Assembly: GCA_013298125.1 (NCBI GenBank)
Contig: JAAFJP010000011.1
Location: forward strand, 99,360-163,359
Direction: 5' to 3'
DNA from: Cytophagales bacterium
GTDB lineage: Bacteria > Bacteroidota > Bacteroidia > Cytophagales > Spirosomataceae
DNA length: 64,000 nucleotides
This document shows, piece after piece, positions 1 to 9,602 of the stretch; the stretch's first letter is position 1, and each line of letters opens with the position of its first letter. The notes beneath the pieces are model-generated. The model was not told where the DNA came from. It saw only the letters and a list, made by a program, of their open reading frames with translations, and did not search any database. A program made the translations under genes and the position numbers.

Positions 1-968
1 CCCAAAATTTTCTTTATTTTTAAGAGAAAAACAATTACTCCTACACCAGAGGCAAAGAAATAATAAATCCCAAGCATATATACAAAGTCATTGTTAAGAA
101 ATTGTGCTAATTTGAACAGAAGATAAGTTAAGGCTATGTAACCGTAGATTGTCCCCATCAATAAAAAAATATACGACTTTGTTTTGCGAGCGTATAAAAA
201 CAGGCATACACACAAGGCAACCGTAATTGTAGCATACACAATCCCGTAGCCTTCGTGATTAAATGTCCCAGTCAAAGCCGCAATCAAAGTCAAATTACTT
301 CCCAACAAAAGATAGGTAAACGAAAAGTGTTTTTTGAGATTTTTGAATTCTGAAACCAAGCCAATTGCCGATAAACCTAAGCCCAAAAGTATAGCTGTAT
401 TCAGGAAATTAGGAGCATAAAAATCATTGGCAGAAAGTACCGAAAGCGGAGCAATAGACACACCTACCCAGGAAGCAAAAGCCGTAATTGCCATTGAAAG
501 TACGCCTCGATGGTCGAAGAAATAAGCACAGGAAAAGAACAAGATTGCTGGAATAAACGTAACTAAGCCATATTTTAACCCAAACAAATCATATTGAAAT
601 TGTAAATATCCTTCTAAAATCAGAAATAATGTACAACCTAATAAAAGAACAAAATCTGCAAACTGACTTAGGTTTTTGACCTCCTCCCAAGTAAATTTTT
701 GCCTTTTTAAATACGAAAACACAAAGCAAGCAATCGTGGCAAGGGCAATTAGAGCTACAATGACACCGTGTCCAATAGTATCAATATTTTGGTAAATCAA
801 AATACCCAAACCACTCGTGAGCAAGGTGATTCCTAAATATAAAAATGTCCTTAACTCGTAATGAAGCGAAAAAGGCTTTGTCTTTTCATATTCCGAAACG
901 ACATTACTTTGTTCAGAAGAAAGTAAGCCTTTTTCTTGGAGATTTTGGAGGATAGTTTGGGGTTTCAT
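1..968 (-). CDS. DUF2157-type multi-pass membrane protein (3' end beyond window)
   Basis: An open frame runs leftward from an ATG at 968 and leaves the window without a stop, giving at least 322 residues. The start reads MKPQTILQNLQEKGLLSSEQ, followed by a short soluble region and then about nine hydrophobic segments. A helical N-terminal domain followed by repeated membrane helices is the layout of predicted membrane proteins with a DUF2157 domain, whose function is unknown. The family match is from recognition of sequence style, not from a search. It is transcribed divergently from the VRR-NUC gene, with 124 bp between the two starts. No catalytic motif is visible. Confidence 0.7.
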   Translation of the reverse strand, partial: MKPQTILQNLQEKGLLSSEQSNVVSEYEKTKPFSLHYELRTFLYLGITLLTSGLGILIYQNIDTIGHGVIVALIALATIACFVFSYLKRQKFTWEEVKNLSQFADFVLLLGCTLFLILEGYLQFQYDLFGLKYGLVTFIPAILFFSCAYFFDHRGVLSMAITAFASWVGVSIAPLSVLSANDFYAPNFLNTAILLGLGLSAIGLVSEFKNLKKHFSFTYLLLGSNLTLIAALTGTFNHEGYGIVYATITVALCVCLFLYARKTKSYIFLLMGTIYGYIALTYLLFKLAQFLNNDFVYMLGIYYFFASGVGVIVFLLKIKKIL

Positions 969-1092
969 GGATTATTTTTGGGCAAGATTAAATCTTTTTC
1001 TTTTGTGAAGATACTGAAAAAAATATTCTCCTTCAAATATCATCTTTCTGTGGTAAATTTGAGAAATCATCAAATAATTATTCGCTCAAAAA

Positions 1093-2865
1093 ATGCCCCC
1101 AGAAAAAATAGAACTTCCGCCAAAATATTACTTGACCTATTTTCAGTATCTCATTGATTTTGTCAAGAAGAAATATCAACATATTCTCAACGAAACTGAA
1201 CAGCAATTTCTCTCAGATTTTGAGGCTTTGACGGAGGATGAAAAATGCCTTTTTATTCGTTTTTGTAACCGTACAGGCTCTTTTTTTAGAACGGAGAAAT
1301 TGAAATATGCTGAAATAGAAAACATCCCAGAATCACTTAATGACTTGATTGACAAAGGTTTCGTTGAACCACTTTCCGAAAATCATCTCACAGAAGCGGC
1401 GGATGTTTTGGATATTTTTAGTAAAGCTGAATTGATTGAATTAGCCAAAATGCTCAACCTCGAAACCCGTGGAAAGGCATCTTTGAAGAAGGAAGAAGTC
1501 TTGGATTGGCTTTTGATGATTACTGATTGGCAAGAAATTGTAGATTGGATAGCCGAAGCCCCCCCCGCCCCCAGAGGGGGAGCTTTCGACCCCGAGTCAG
1601 GCGAGTTCAAAAACTCCCCCTCTGGGGGTTGGGGGGCTGTCGTGCGAGTGCAGAAAGAAACGGAAGTTCAGATGCTCAAATTCCTTTTCTTTGGCTCTCG
1701 GCATGGCGATATGACCGAATTTGTAACCCGTGATTTGGGTTTTCAGTCCTACGAAAAATTTGATGAAGACAAGATGGTGGCGTACTTCCAAACTCGTCAG
1801 GAAGTGGAGGATAAATTGAAAGTAAGCCTCGCTCGTGAGGATTTTTATTTGATGCAACAAGCTGAAATTGAGATACTTGATATTTATAATTGGTTCATGG
1901 ATTGGACAGAAAAGCACCGAAAGGAACTATCAGAAATCGCTATCTCAACCTATGGAACGTTCTCGCTGAAAGTGGCTTTGTACTTAGAAAAAAAGAAAGC
2001 CTTAGACGAAGCCCTCACGGTTTTCAGACTCACCGAAGAATCGCCCTCACGAGAGCGACAAGTCAGGATTTTGGATAAACAAAAGAATCAAGAAGAAGCA
2101 AAAGCTCTCTGTGAACTCATTTTAGCCGAACCCAAAAACGCCACGGAACAGTTTTTTGCCGAAGATTATTTGAATCGGATTGAGGCACAATTACTAAAAA
2201 AGAAGTCCAAAAAAGCCGTAACGCAACAATTACACAATTCAGAATCCATCACAATTCCAGCATCATGGAAACGACAGGTCGAATTTGGCGTGATTGATTA
2301 TTACCAAAACAGAAATATGAAGGCTGAATTTACCGAAAATCACCTTTGGCGGAGTCTGTTTGGTTTGCTGTTTTGGGACATTATTTTTGATACCGATTCC
2401 TTAGCGATTCATCACCCTTTGCAACGTTCACCTTCGGATTTATTCAAGCCCACTTTCTTTGAAAAACGCAAAGAGAAAATGGAAGAACGCCTTAAAATGT
2501 TGGAAGATGAAGATGCCACAACGGTTTATATGAATCGTATTTTCTTTGAAAAATTTGGACTGACAAATCCGCTTGTGGAGTGGTACGGAGGGCTTTTTCC
2601 TTTGATTTTGACTGTTTTAGAAAAACTTTCTCCTGAACAAATCACGCTAATTACCTTGGAAATGGCAAAGAATTTACGTCAAAACCTAAGAGGATTTCCA
2701 GACCTTTTCATCTGGGCGGATGGAGAATACAGTTTTATTGAAGTAAAATCTCCAACGGATAGTCTTTCTAATCAACAGCTTTTTTGGTTGCGGTTTTTTG
2801 AGAGTATTAATGTGAGGTCGAAGGTTTTGCGGGTGGAGTGGGCTGTTGAATTGTCTGAACTATGA
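1093..2865 (+). CDS. VRR-NUC domain nuclease (FAN1-like) with in-frame palindromic insert
   Basis: The protein has 590 residues. The C-terminus (about 525-590) contains FPDLFIWADGEYSFIEVKSP, the D...ExK active-site pattern of the VRR-NUC branch of PD-(D/E)XK nucleases, so a DNA structure-specific nuclease in repair is likely. The middle part is helical and TPR-like, as in FAN1 relatives, and residues 110-140 (ELIELAKMLNLETRG) resemble a SAP-like DNA-binding region. Residues about 155-182 are low-complexity Pro/Gly sequence encoded entirely by a palindromic repeat (1557-1638). Removing them leaves flanking text of ordinary character, so this looks like a tolerated insertion. The last codons (LSEL and stop) lie inside a dispersed TGTCTGAAC repeat. 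Substrate is inferred from the family only. Confidence 0.8.
   Translation: MPPEKIELPPKYYLTYFQYLIDFVKKKYQHILNETEQQFLSDFEALTEDEKCLFIRFCNRTGSFFRTEKLKYAEIENIPESLNDLIDKGFVEPLSENHLTEAADVLDIFSKAELIELAKMLNLETRGKASLKKEEVLDWLLMITDWQEIVDWIAEAPPAPRGGAFDPESGEFKNSPSGGWGAVVRVQKETEVQMLKFLFFGSRHGDMTEFVTRDLGFQSYEKFDEDKMVAYFQTRQEVEDKLKVSLAREDFYLMQQAEIEILDIYNWFMDWTEKHRKELSEIAISTYGTFSLKVALYLEKKKALDEALTVFRLTEESPSRERQVRILDKQKNQEEAKALCELILAEPKNATEQFFAEDYLNRIEAQLLKKKSKKAVTQQLHNSESITIPASWKRQVEFGVIDYYQNRNMKAEFTENHLWRSLFGLLFWDIIFDTDSLAIHHPLQRSPSDLFKPTFFEKRKEKMEERLKMLEDEDATTVYMNRIFFEKFGLTNPLVEWYGGLFPLILTVLEKLSPEQITLITLEMAKNLRQNLRGFPDLFIWADGEYSFIEVKSPTDSLSNQQLFWLRFFESINVRSKVLRVEWAVELSEL
1557..1638. repeat. In-frame palindromic element, copy A (inside VRR-NUC gene)
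   Basis: A C-rich arm beginning AGCCCCCCCC pairs with a G-rich arm ending GGGGTTGGGGGGCT. An inner pair, CCCCCAGAGGGGG and CCCCCTCTGGGGG, adds further symmetry. The same architecture, with GAGTC near the centre, occurs at 32498-32576 and 32873-32951 within leuS. Reading frame is kept, and the element encodes about 27-28 residues. Confidence 0.9.
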
Positions 2866-2962
2866 TTTATGGGATTACAAGATTTTAAGATTGTAGAGAT
2901 AGAGTTTCGATGTTGTTTTTAATCCTAAAATCCTTTAATCTTGAAAATCATGGTTCAGACAG
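2851..2962. repeat. Inverted pair of TGTCTGAAC-type repeats between convergent genes
   Basis: The left arm starts TTGTCTGAACTATGATTT at 2851 and the right arm, read on the minus strand from 2962, starts CTGTCTGAACCATGATTT. Both continue with several GATT-containing units. The stop codon of the upstream gene lies in the left arm, and the right arm ends 3 bp from the stop of the minus-strand gene. The pair can fold into a long imperfect hairpin and may act as a bidirectional terminator. Confidence 0.8.
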
Positions 2963-2965
2963 TTT

Positions 2966-3607
2966 TCAAGCAAAAGCCTTTTCAATCTGTTCTTTATTTT
3001 TCAACAAAATAGAAGCCACGTCAAAAATATCATCTTCGGAAGAATCGAATGATTGACTCACACAATAAGTTTGATTAAAGTAAACCACAAAAAACCAGAA
3101 ACGCCCAACCACATAACAACCATAAATTGGATGATTTTCTTGATTGAGAGAATGTGCAGTTACCATCGCAATCAATAATTGTCCGAGAGGGTCATTATCT
3201 CTTTTCAGTTCTTGTTTATACTCGTGAAGAAAGAAAAAAGGCTGTTTGGGAGCTGATTTACCCGTTGCGACCATAAAATCTACTTCCCCCGAAAGAAGCA
3301 TCCCTTCGTATTCAGAAGATAATTTTCGATTCAAAAACGTACGATATTTTCCAAAATCATCAAACCCAATTGCATCTAATAACGGGATGAGATAATGAGC
3401 TTTCAATTCGTCTTCGTTGAGGTATTCTATTTTACGACTTAATTCATTTTTAAAATAAACCAATTTCTCTCTCAGTGGGTCTGAAATGACATTTTTACTG
3501 CCTAACCAGTCTTTCATCAAATCGAATTCATACACACGATTGACCGCAAAAGTATTTTCTACTTCTTCCGATGTCCAATATTTGAATGATTTTGTTTTCT
3601 TTAACAT
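2966..3607 (-). CDS. Uncharacterised protein with PD-(D/E)XK-like core
   Basis: The protein has 213 residues and no signal peptide or membrane helix. Around residues 104-135 it shows GEVDFMVA followed by FFFLHEYKQELKRDNDPLGQ. The spacing of D and E-x-K within strand-loop-strand text is typical of PD-(D/E)XK nuclease-like folds found in many uncharacterised Bacteroidota proteins. I do not recognise a named family. It converges on the VRR-NUC gene, with an inverted repeat between the two stop codons. Its start (MLKKTKSFKYW) is preceded by an A+T-rich leader. Nuclease activity is inference only. Confidence 0.6.
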   Translation of the reverse strand: MLKKTKSFKYWTSEEVENTFAVNRVYEFDLMKDWLGSKNVISDPLREKLVYFKNELSRKIEYLNEDELKAHYLIPLLDAIGFDDFGKYRTFLNRKLSSEYEGMLLSGEVDFMVATGKSAPKQPFFFLHEYKQELKRDNDPLGQLLIAMVTAHSLNQENHPIYGCYVVGRFWFFVVYFNQTYCVSQSFDSSEDDIFDVASILLKNKEQIEKAFA

Positions 3608-3680
3608 GATTAAGATTTTTTACAAAAATAAGAAAATTGACTCAAAAATTGAAAAATAATTTCAAATCGAAATCATAAAA

Positions 3681-3744
3681 AACTGGTTATTAATTACAAG
3701 GAAATCCCCAATAACTAATAACCAGTTTCTAATAACCAATCCCT
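3681..3744. repeat. Short degenerate fold-back array, GGTTATTAG/ACTGG dialect
   Basis: CTGGTTATTAATTA on the left is followed by AATAACTAATAACCAGTTTC and TAATAACCAATCCC on the right. The arms can pair. The stop codon of the downstream-lying minus-strand GT117 gene (TAG at 3743) opens the array when read on the minus strand. Confidence 0.75.
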
Positions 3745-6712
3745 ACGTATTCGCTTTATCCACTTGTCTCTGCATCATCGCTCTATACTTCGCTGCCTCT
3801 GGGAGTTTTGCATTTTCCAGACCTTCCACGATAATATTCATCTCATAAAGTGCCGATTGAATATCACGGCTATCGCTATTTCTTCTATCATTTAAGTAAT
3901 AATCCAAAGATTTATTATTTCGATTCATCATTATGTCCGCAATTTTCAAAGCACTTTTTGTATCTCCTGCACCTGCGTATAGGGCTACAAAATTGGCGGA
4001 TAATTGGTCGTAAGGAATTACGTTATCAGGCATTTTTGCAATACAGAAATCCAAGGCAGCTTTGGCTTTGTCCATTTTACCCTCACGGATTAATTGGTCA
4101 GTAAGACGTAAGAAACTCAAACGTGCCGTTACGATAGGCACTTGCAAATAGAAATCTGAATGATAATACACTTTTGGATTATCTAAATTTTTCCAGAACA
4201 TCTTTTTCGTCAAATTCTCAAACATAATATCCGAATTCGTAAAACCATCTTTTGCTCCTGGTACTTTTACAGGCAATAAACGATAAGCATATCCTTCTAA
4301 CTGCATATATTCTTTCAGATTCAAGTAACTTGCTGTTGGTAAGGTACTTGCAAAATAAATAGGGCGTTTCCAACCTTGGGCAGCATTCTGAGCAATCATG
4401 TCTAATTGTGCTAATTCAGGTTTCATGATTCCACCTTTCCCAGCTGACCAAGACATTTGTTCTGTCAAAAATGGCTCTAAATCTTTTGAAACAAAACCTG
4501 CCTTTTTGATTGCTTCCACGTTCACGGGCAAGAAAAGATTTTCGGTAGGTAATGTATTGATCATCGAACCGTCTTGCAAAGGCACTTTGATGGCTTCGCT
4601 ACCGTCGCTAATCAATTTCATGTACTCTTGAAGATTGATACCATCTTTTACATTCGGATTTTCGTAGAACATAATTTGCTCGTTCAATCCTTCTCTCAAA
4701 ATCTCTTTCGGCAATGACATCGGTAAAGGTTGCGACTCATACGTTTTGCGTTTCATTTGGTCGATGTACCAATCTGTACCCAACAATGAAAGGTTACATA
4801 CACGAACGTCTGTACGGTAGCCCTCAACCTCCTGCACGTACCACAATGGGAAAGTATCATTATCGCCCCCAGTAAACAGAATGGCATTTTTTGCACAAGA
4901 ATTTAATAAATTTTTCGCAAAATCCACTTGGTGATAACGGTCACTACGGTCATGATCGTCATAATTTTGTTGTATCAAAATGGCTGGTACTACGGCAGTT
5001 ACTACCGTTGCAACCGCACCCGTTACTACAGAATTTGAAATAAATTTGCCTAATAATTCCGCAATTTGCATAACACCCAATCCAATCCACAAGCCAAAGA
5101 AATAAAACGAACCTACGTAGATATAATCACGTTCACGGGGTTCTGAGGGTGGCGAGTTCAAGAATACAACCAAGGCTAAACCCGTCAAAAGGAACATTAA
5201 AGTAGTAGTCAAAAAGTCTTTTTCCCCTTTACGAACCAAGAGGATAAATCCTAAAAGTCCCAAAATTAAGGGCAACCAGAAGTAATTATTATGTGCTTTA
5301 TTTTTGGCTAATAATTCGGGCAATTCTCCTTTGCGAGTATAATCAATCACGCCCGCATCCTGCACATCACTTTCACGACCTACAAAATTCCAGAGGAAAT
5401 AACGCATATACATATGTCCCATCTGATGTTTGAACATAAACATCAGGTTATCACCAAAACTTGGTTTCTCGCCCGCTGCCAAGCCTAACATTTCCTCGTA
5501 CAATTGAATATGTTGAGGTGTACCACTATACACACGAGGCAATAACATTTGCCCGTCTTTTGCATATTTCACTTTTTGCTTATAGTCATAAATCTCATAT
5601 CTACCATCCTTCATTTTATAAACAGGAGCACCATTTTCTACATCCTCAGCCGTTGCAGTATAAATTGGACCATATAATAATGAACGCTCACCGTATTGTT
5701 CACGCTTCAAATATTTTACGTAATTCAAGATATTACTTGGGTCATTTTCGTTGATGGGCGTATTGTAAGTTGAACGAACCAAAGCCAAAGTATAGCCCAA
5801 ATATCCAATCAAAACGAAGACTAAGGAAAGTAAAGCAATGTTTAAATTAACTTTTCCTTTTTGAATAGAATGACGAATTCCGAAAAAGAGCGAACCAATC
5901 AAAAGAACCAAGAAAACGGTTACACCCGCACCATAAGGTAATCCAAGACCATTGGTGAAAATTAATTCAAACTGAAAAGCGATGGAAGGAATCCCTGGAA
6001 TAATCAACGAGTTAATGATTCCTAAGATTAAAAAACCTGCAAAGAGGGCAATAAAACCGCCTTTGTAAGTTGGCTTTGCATTTTTCTTGAAATAATAAAT
6101 CAACGCCAAAGCTGGCACCGTCACCAAATTCAATAAGTGGACACCGATTGATAGTCCAACGATATAGGCAATCAAAATCAACCAACGATTTGCCGCTCCT
6201 TCGTCCTCAATTAATTCCCATTTGAAAGCCGCCCAAACGACCAAAGCCGTAAAGAAAGACGACATGGCATAAACCTCCGCCTCAACCGCCGAGAACCAAA
6301 AAGTATCTGAAAAGGCATACGCCAACGAACCGATAACACCCGCACCCAAAAGCGTAAGTGATTGCCCCATTGAGAGTTCTGAGAAAGTTTTGTTATAAAT
6401 TTTACGTCCAATCATTACAATCGTCCAGTGCATAAACAGAATCGTGAAAGCACTCGAAAGCACCGACATCATGTTTACCCAAAAGGCAACCTTCGTAACA
6501 TCCGACCCCGCCAAAAGTGAGAACATACGTCCCAAAAGCAAGAAAATAGGAGCCCCAGGAGGGTGTGGAACTTGGAGTTTGTAAGCACAGGCGATAAACT
6601 CACCACAGTCCCAAAAGGAAGCAGTTGGTTCGACAGTAGCCGTAAAAACAAATAAGGAAATGGCAAAAACGACCCAACCCGTAAGGTCATTGATTTTTTT
6701 AAAATTATTCAT
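3743..6712 (-). CDS. GT117/DUF2723 protein O-mannosyltransferase-like membrane protein
   Basis: The protein has 989 residues. Near the N-terminus it contains TASFWDCGEFIACAYKLQVP followed by HPPGAPIFLLLGRMF, the signature segment of the DUF2723 (TMEM260-like, GT117) family. About a dozen hydrophobic segments occupy residues 10-580. They are followed by a soluble C-terminal part with a TPR-like end (AKAALDFCIAKMPDNVIPYD). The family transfers mannose from a lipid donor to proteins on the periplasmic side, and Bacteroidota members are linked to general O-glycosylation. The exact donor here is unknown. The length is normal for the family. It stands alone, with a terminator of the upstream Rpn gene before it and a repeat array beginning at its stop codon. 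Confidence 0.85.
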   Translation of the reverse strand: MNNFKKINDLTGWVVFAISLFVFTATVEPTASFWDCGEFIACAYKLQVPHPPGAPIFLLLGRMFSLLAGSDVTKVAFWVNMMSVLSSAFTILFMHWTIVMIGRKIYNKTFSELSMGQSLTLLGAGVIGSLAYAFSDTFWFSAVEAEVYAMSSFFTALVVWAAFKWELIEDEGAANRWLILIAYIVGLSIGVHLLNLVTVPALALIYYFKKNAKPTYKGGFIALFAGFLILGIINSLIIPGIPSIAFQFELIFTNGLGLPYGAGVTVFLVLLIGSLFFGIRHSIQKGKVNLNIALLSLVFVLIGYLGYTLALVRSTYNTPINENDPSNILNYVKYLKREQYGERSLLYGPIYTATAEDVENGAPVYKMKDGRYEIYDYKQKVKYAKDGQMLLPRVYSGTPQHIQLYEEMLGLAAGEKPSFGDNLMFMFKHQMGHMYMRYFLWNFVGRESDVQDAGVIDYTRKGELPELLAKNKAHNNYFWLPLILGLLGFILLVRKGEKDFLTTTLMFLLTGLALVVFLNSPPSEPRERDYIYVGSFYFFGLWIGLGVMQIAELLGKFISNSVVTGAVATVVTAVVPAILIQQNYDDHDRSDRYHQVDFAKNLLNSCAKNAILFTGGDNDTFPLWYVQEVEGYRTDVRVCNLSLLGTDWYIDQMKRKTYESQPLPMSLPKEILREGLNEQIMFYENPNVKDGINLQEYMKLISDGSEAIKVPLQDGSMINTLPTENLFLPVNVEAIKKAGFVSKDLEPFLTEQMSWSAGKGGIMKPELAQLDMIAQNAAQGWKRPIYFASTLPTASYLNLKEYMQLEGYAYRLLPVKVPGAKDGFTNSDIMFENLTKKMFWKNLDNPKVYYHSDFYLQVPIVTARLSFLRLTDQLIREGKMDKAKAALDFCIAKMPDNVIPYDQLSANFVALYAGAGDTKSALKIADIMMNRNNKSLDYYLNDRRNSDSRDIQSALYEMNIIVEGLENAKLPEAAKYRAMMQRQVDKANT

Positions 6713-6845
6713 TGAGGATTTGTTTGCTGTTAATTAGCTATGTGGCAATAATATTACCAAAAATACAAAATATGATTGGCTTGTGAAGAATTAGAAAGTT
6801 AAAATGTGTTAATTAGCACTGTTTTTAACATTTTGTAATGAAAAG

Positions 6846-6873
6846 AAAACACCTCACAGTATTAAGTGAGGTG
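6846..6873 (-). terminator. Rho-independent terminator after the Rpn-type gene
   Basis: CACCTCAC (6850-6857) pairs perfectly with GTGAGGTG (6866-6873). Read on the minus strand, the hairpin is followed by TTTTCTTTTC. Confidence 0.75.
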
Positions 6874-6900
6874 CTTGAAAGAATGTCTTTTTTGAAAATA

Positions 6901-7749
6901 TTATTTAGTAGCAAGTCTAATTGACTCAATTTGCTCGATACTTATATCAGTAATTTTTGAAATAAAACTATTATCAGCCCCTTCATATATCAACTTTTTA
7001 ACGATTTCAATGTTTCTATTCATCATGGCTTCTTCTACTGCGGTGTCCATAACATTCTTTAAATCACGATAATATTTTACAGAATCTTGATAAGCCCTTT
7101 GCTCATTATCATCGTATTTTGCTATTTCTGCAACTTCAAAAAGTCTTAAAAATAAATCCTCCTTTAATTTATCAGGTATTCGATCCAATTTTGGAAGATT
7201 TTTTAATACGTACAACCATTTATCATAATGAGTTTCGAGTTCATCAATAGTTTTATTAAACTTGGGCATTTCAAGATAAATAAACTTTAATTTGTCATAA
7301 AATAGTTCTTTTGTTTCTATATCTAACAACTGAATGTCGTGACGAAGTTTATCCTTATGAAATTGATTTTCATCGAATTCAAAATCCATAATTGAAATTG
7401 TATAAACTGCATTTAGTTTATAATCCCAATCCCCCTTTGATGCTTGTTCTTGAATAGGAAATGTAGAATAATAAATACTCCTATCTTTGAAAAACTTTTG
7501 CTTTGCTTTTTGTAACTCTACAATAAATTTCTCTCCTTTTGAATTTTGACAATATAAATCAAAAATAGCTTTTCTATCGGCTTCGGTAGCTCCTAATTGT
7601 TCAGATTTAATAAAAGTTAAATCTGTCAATCCACCTCTATCTTCCAATAATCCATTCAAGAAGTCAATTAATAAATCCTTATTAGCTTCTTCCCCGAAAA
7701 GTTTTTTAAACCCAAAATCGGTAAATGGATTAATATATTTTTCTTTCAT
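6901..7749 (-). CDS. Rpn-family PD-(D/E)XK nuclease / putative transposase
   Basis: The protein has 282 residues and opens with INPFTDFGFKKLFGEEANKD, the hallmark of the Rpn/PF12784 family. Next comes RKAIFDLYCQNSKGEKFIVE, in which D and E-x-Q/K supply the nuclease core, then SIYYSTFPIQEQASKGDWDY. The C-terminus (EEAMMNRNIEIVKKLIYEGA) is the usual helical tail. Rpn proteins are DNA endonucleases reported to promote RecA-independent recombination, and they exist as many near-paralogues in Bacteroidota. No inverted repeats or other transposon hallmarks flank it, so transposition is not supported here. It is a single-gene unit with its own terminator. Confidence 0.85.
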   Translation of the reverse strand: MKEKYINPFTDFGFKKLFGEEANKDLLIDFLNGLLEDRGGLTDLTFIKSEQLGATEADRKAIFDLYCQNSKGEKFIVELQKAKQKFFKDRSIYYSTFPIQEQASKGDWDYKLNAVYTISIMDFEFDENQFHKDKLRHDIQLLDIETKELFYDKLKFIYLEMPKFNKTIDELETHYDKWLYVLKNLPKLDRIPDKLKEDLFLRLFEVAEIAKYDDNEQRAYQDSVKYYRDLKNVMDTAVEEAMMNRNIEIVKKLIYEGADNSFISKITDISIEQIESIRLATK

Positions 7750-7811
7750 GATTATTTCTATTGTGAATTATCACTCTTCAAAATATTAATATTTATTTGG
7801 CTTTATCAAAA

Positions 7812-8849
7812 TTACAATCCCTCAAACTGACGTAAAAAACGTACATCATTTTCAGTAAATAATCGCAAATCTTTGATTTGATATTTCAACATCGTGATAC
7901 GCTCAATACCCATTCCGAAGGCAAAACCAGTGTATTCCTTTGAGTCTATTCCGCACTGTTCCAATACGTTAGGATCTACCATACCAGACCCTGCAATTTC
8001 GACCCATCCCGAATATTTACAAACATTACACCCTTTTCCTTTACAGATTAAACAGGTAATATCAATTTCCGCCGAAGGTTCAGTAAATGGAAAATACGAA
8101 GGACGATAACGCACTTTGGTATCTTGTCCAAACATCTCTTTGGCGAAATAATAAAGCGTGTCTTTCAAATCCTTAAATCCTACATTTTTATCCACATAAA
8201 GCCCTTCTACTTGATGAAAAAGGCAATGAGCTCTGGCTGAAATTGCCTCATTACGATACACACGCCCAGGCATGATGGAACGTAAAGGCGGTTTTTGATT
8301 TTGCATCAAACGAATCTGCACGTTTGATGTATGCGTTCTCAAAAGAATATCGTCCGCTACTTCTCCACCTTTCTTTTCGATGAAAAAAGTGTCCTGCATC
8401 TCACGGGCAGGGTGGTTTTCGGCAAAATTTAGAGCCGTAAAATTATAAAAATCCGATTCGATTTCAGGTCCATCTGACACATTGAAACCCATCTTTGCAA
8501 AGATTTCAATGATTCTCGCACGTACCAAGGTCAAGGGATGAATTGTTCCGTTTTCGTAGGGAATATTGGGAAGAGTCAAATCAAATTCAATCGCAACGGA
8601 TTTATCCTGAGACGATTCCATCAAGGTTTGAAACTCGTTGAATTTGTTTTGAGCTAAATCTTTCAAAGCGTTCAACTCTTGTCCAACGGCACGGCGGTCA
8701 TCTTGTGGGACATTTTTTAATCCATCAAAAAGGTCTCCAATTACGCCCTTACGCCCTACATAAGCAATACGGAATGCTTCGAGTTGCTCTTTATTGTCAA
8801 TCTGAAAATCAGCGATTTGCTGTTGTATTTCTTTAATCTTGTCTTGCAT
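7812..8849 (-). CDS. pheS: Phenylalanine--tRNA ligase alpha subunit
   Basis: The protein has 345 residues and attaches phenylalanine to tRNA-Phe as part of a PheS2-PheT2 complex. The N-terminal coiled coil (MQDKIKEIQQQIADF) is followed by class II motif 2 (RNEAISARAHCLFHQVEGLY). After that come a Cys-rich loop (CLICKGKGCNVC, around 270-281) and motif 3 (GFAFGMGIERITMLKY). Length and order are normal. pheT is not adjacent, which is common in this phylum. The ATG at 8849 is preceded by TAATTTTGC, a TAnnTTTG-like box so close to the start that it is probably part of a local TAATCACTAATTAC repeat and not a promoter. Confidence 0.97.
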   Translation of the reverse strand: MQDKIKEIQQQIADFQIDNKEQLEAFRIAYVGRKGVIGDLFDGLKNVPQDDRRAVGQELNALKDLAQNKFNEFQTLMESSQDKSVAIEFDLTLPNIPYENGTIHPLTLVRARIIEIFAKMGFNVSDGPEIESDFYNFTALNFAENHPAREMQDTFFIEKKGGEVADDILLRTHTSNVQIRLMQNQKPPLRSIMPGRVYRNEAISARAHCLFHQVEGLYVDKNVGFKDLKDTLYYFAKEMFGQDTKVRYRPSYFPFTEPSAEIDITCLICKGKGCNVCKYSGWVEIAGSGMVDPNVLEQCGIDSKEYTGFAFGMGIERITMLKYQIKDLRLFTENDVRFLRQFEGL

Positions 8850-8902
8850 AGTGCAAAATTAGTAATTAGTGATTAGATTTTTTACAGATTATTCTATTCA
8901 AA

Positions 8903-8933
8903 TAAAAAAAGGTGAGCCAATTTGACTCACCTT
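8903..8933 (-). terminator. Terminator after the Uma2 gene
   Basis: AGGTGAG (8910-8916) pairs with CTCACCT (8926-8932). On the minus strand the hairpin runs into TTTTTTTATT. It lies just past the stop of the Uma2 gene and upstream of pheS. Confidence 0.75.
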
Positions 8934-8936
8934 CCT

Positions 8937-9566
8937 CTATTTCACTACAATTTTTTTCTTCAATAAAAACGCTGGAATATTAATCGTCAGCCCTTCTAAA
9001 ATCTCTATATCTTTATTCCAATCTTGCACAATCCATGATTCTAATTTATCATCAGCAATTAGAATTGTTTTAGTTGCTGTGTTAATCCAAATGACCCTTT
9101 CAACGCCAAAATCGAGTAATTTTCTAACTTTTTTGTAAACATAAGTATCTACTCCACCAATATCAGAAGTATCTGCCGTTACATCAACTTCGATAGCAAT
9201 TTTGGCTGGAACATCCGCATAATGTTCATCAATATCACTTCCAGGCAATGTTTCTGTATCAAAAACTAAAACATCTCCTGCTAAATTATTGGATTTATCT
9301 AAATGAATACCTGCCTCATGTCCGAGTACCGTAAATAATTCTTCATCTAAAAAATTAATCAATATAGTGGTTAAATATGTAACAATATAACTCTGTAATT
9401 TACTACTACCCATTATTTCTTCTGCTTGTTTTTTGCCTGATAATACGTCTCTGAATCCTTTGTAATAGATGGGTTGCCCATCCATTATTTCGTAAATGAG
9501 ATAATCAGGCACATTTCGAGGCTTTGGGCGATGCCTCATGTATGGAGCTATTTTAGATGCTATCAT
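8937..9566 (-). CDS. Uma2-family (DUF820) putative endonuclease
   Basis: I start this gene at the ATG at 9566 (MIASKIAPYMRHRPKPRNVP), giving 209 residues. An upstream TTG at 9590 is possible but less likely. The protein has the Uma2 layout. DYLIYEIMDGQPIYYKG is followed by HEAGIHLDKSNNLAGDVLVF, then PAKIAIEVDVTADTSDIGG and YVYKKVRKLLDFGVERVIWI. The D (in the GDVLVF strand) and E-x-D (IEVDV) are the metal-binding positions of this PD-(D/E)XK family, with D in place of the usual K or S. Biological role is unknown. It lies 36 bp after the ATP-grasp gene on the same strand, and a terminator follows. Confidence 0.8.
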   Translation of the reverse strand: MIASKIAPYMRHRPKPRNVPDYLIYEIMDGQPIYYKGFRDVLSGKKQAEEIMGSSKLQSYIVTYLTTILINFLDEELFTVLGHEAGIHLDKSNNLAGDVLVFDTETLPGSDIDEHYADVPAKIAIEVDVTADTSDIGGVDTYVYKKVRKLLDFGVERVIWINTATKTILIADDKLESWIVQDWNKDIEILEGLTINIPAFLLKKKIVVK

Positions 9567-9602
9567 CGTATTTTCTATTTTCAAAACCAAAGATATAAAT
9601 TT

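Noticed and set aside
6901..7749. Rpn gene as an insertion sequence
   Set aside because: No terminal inverted repeats or target duplications were found around it.
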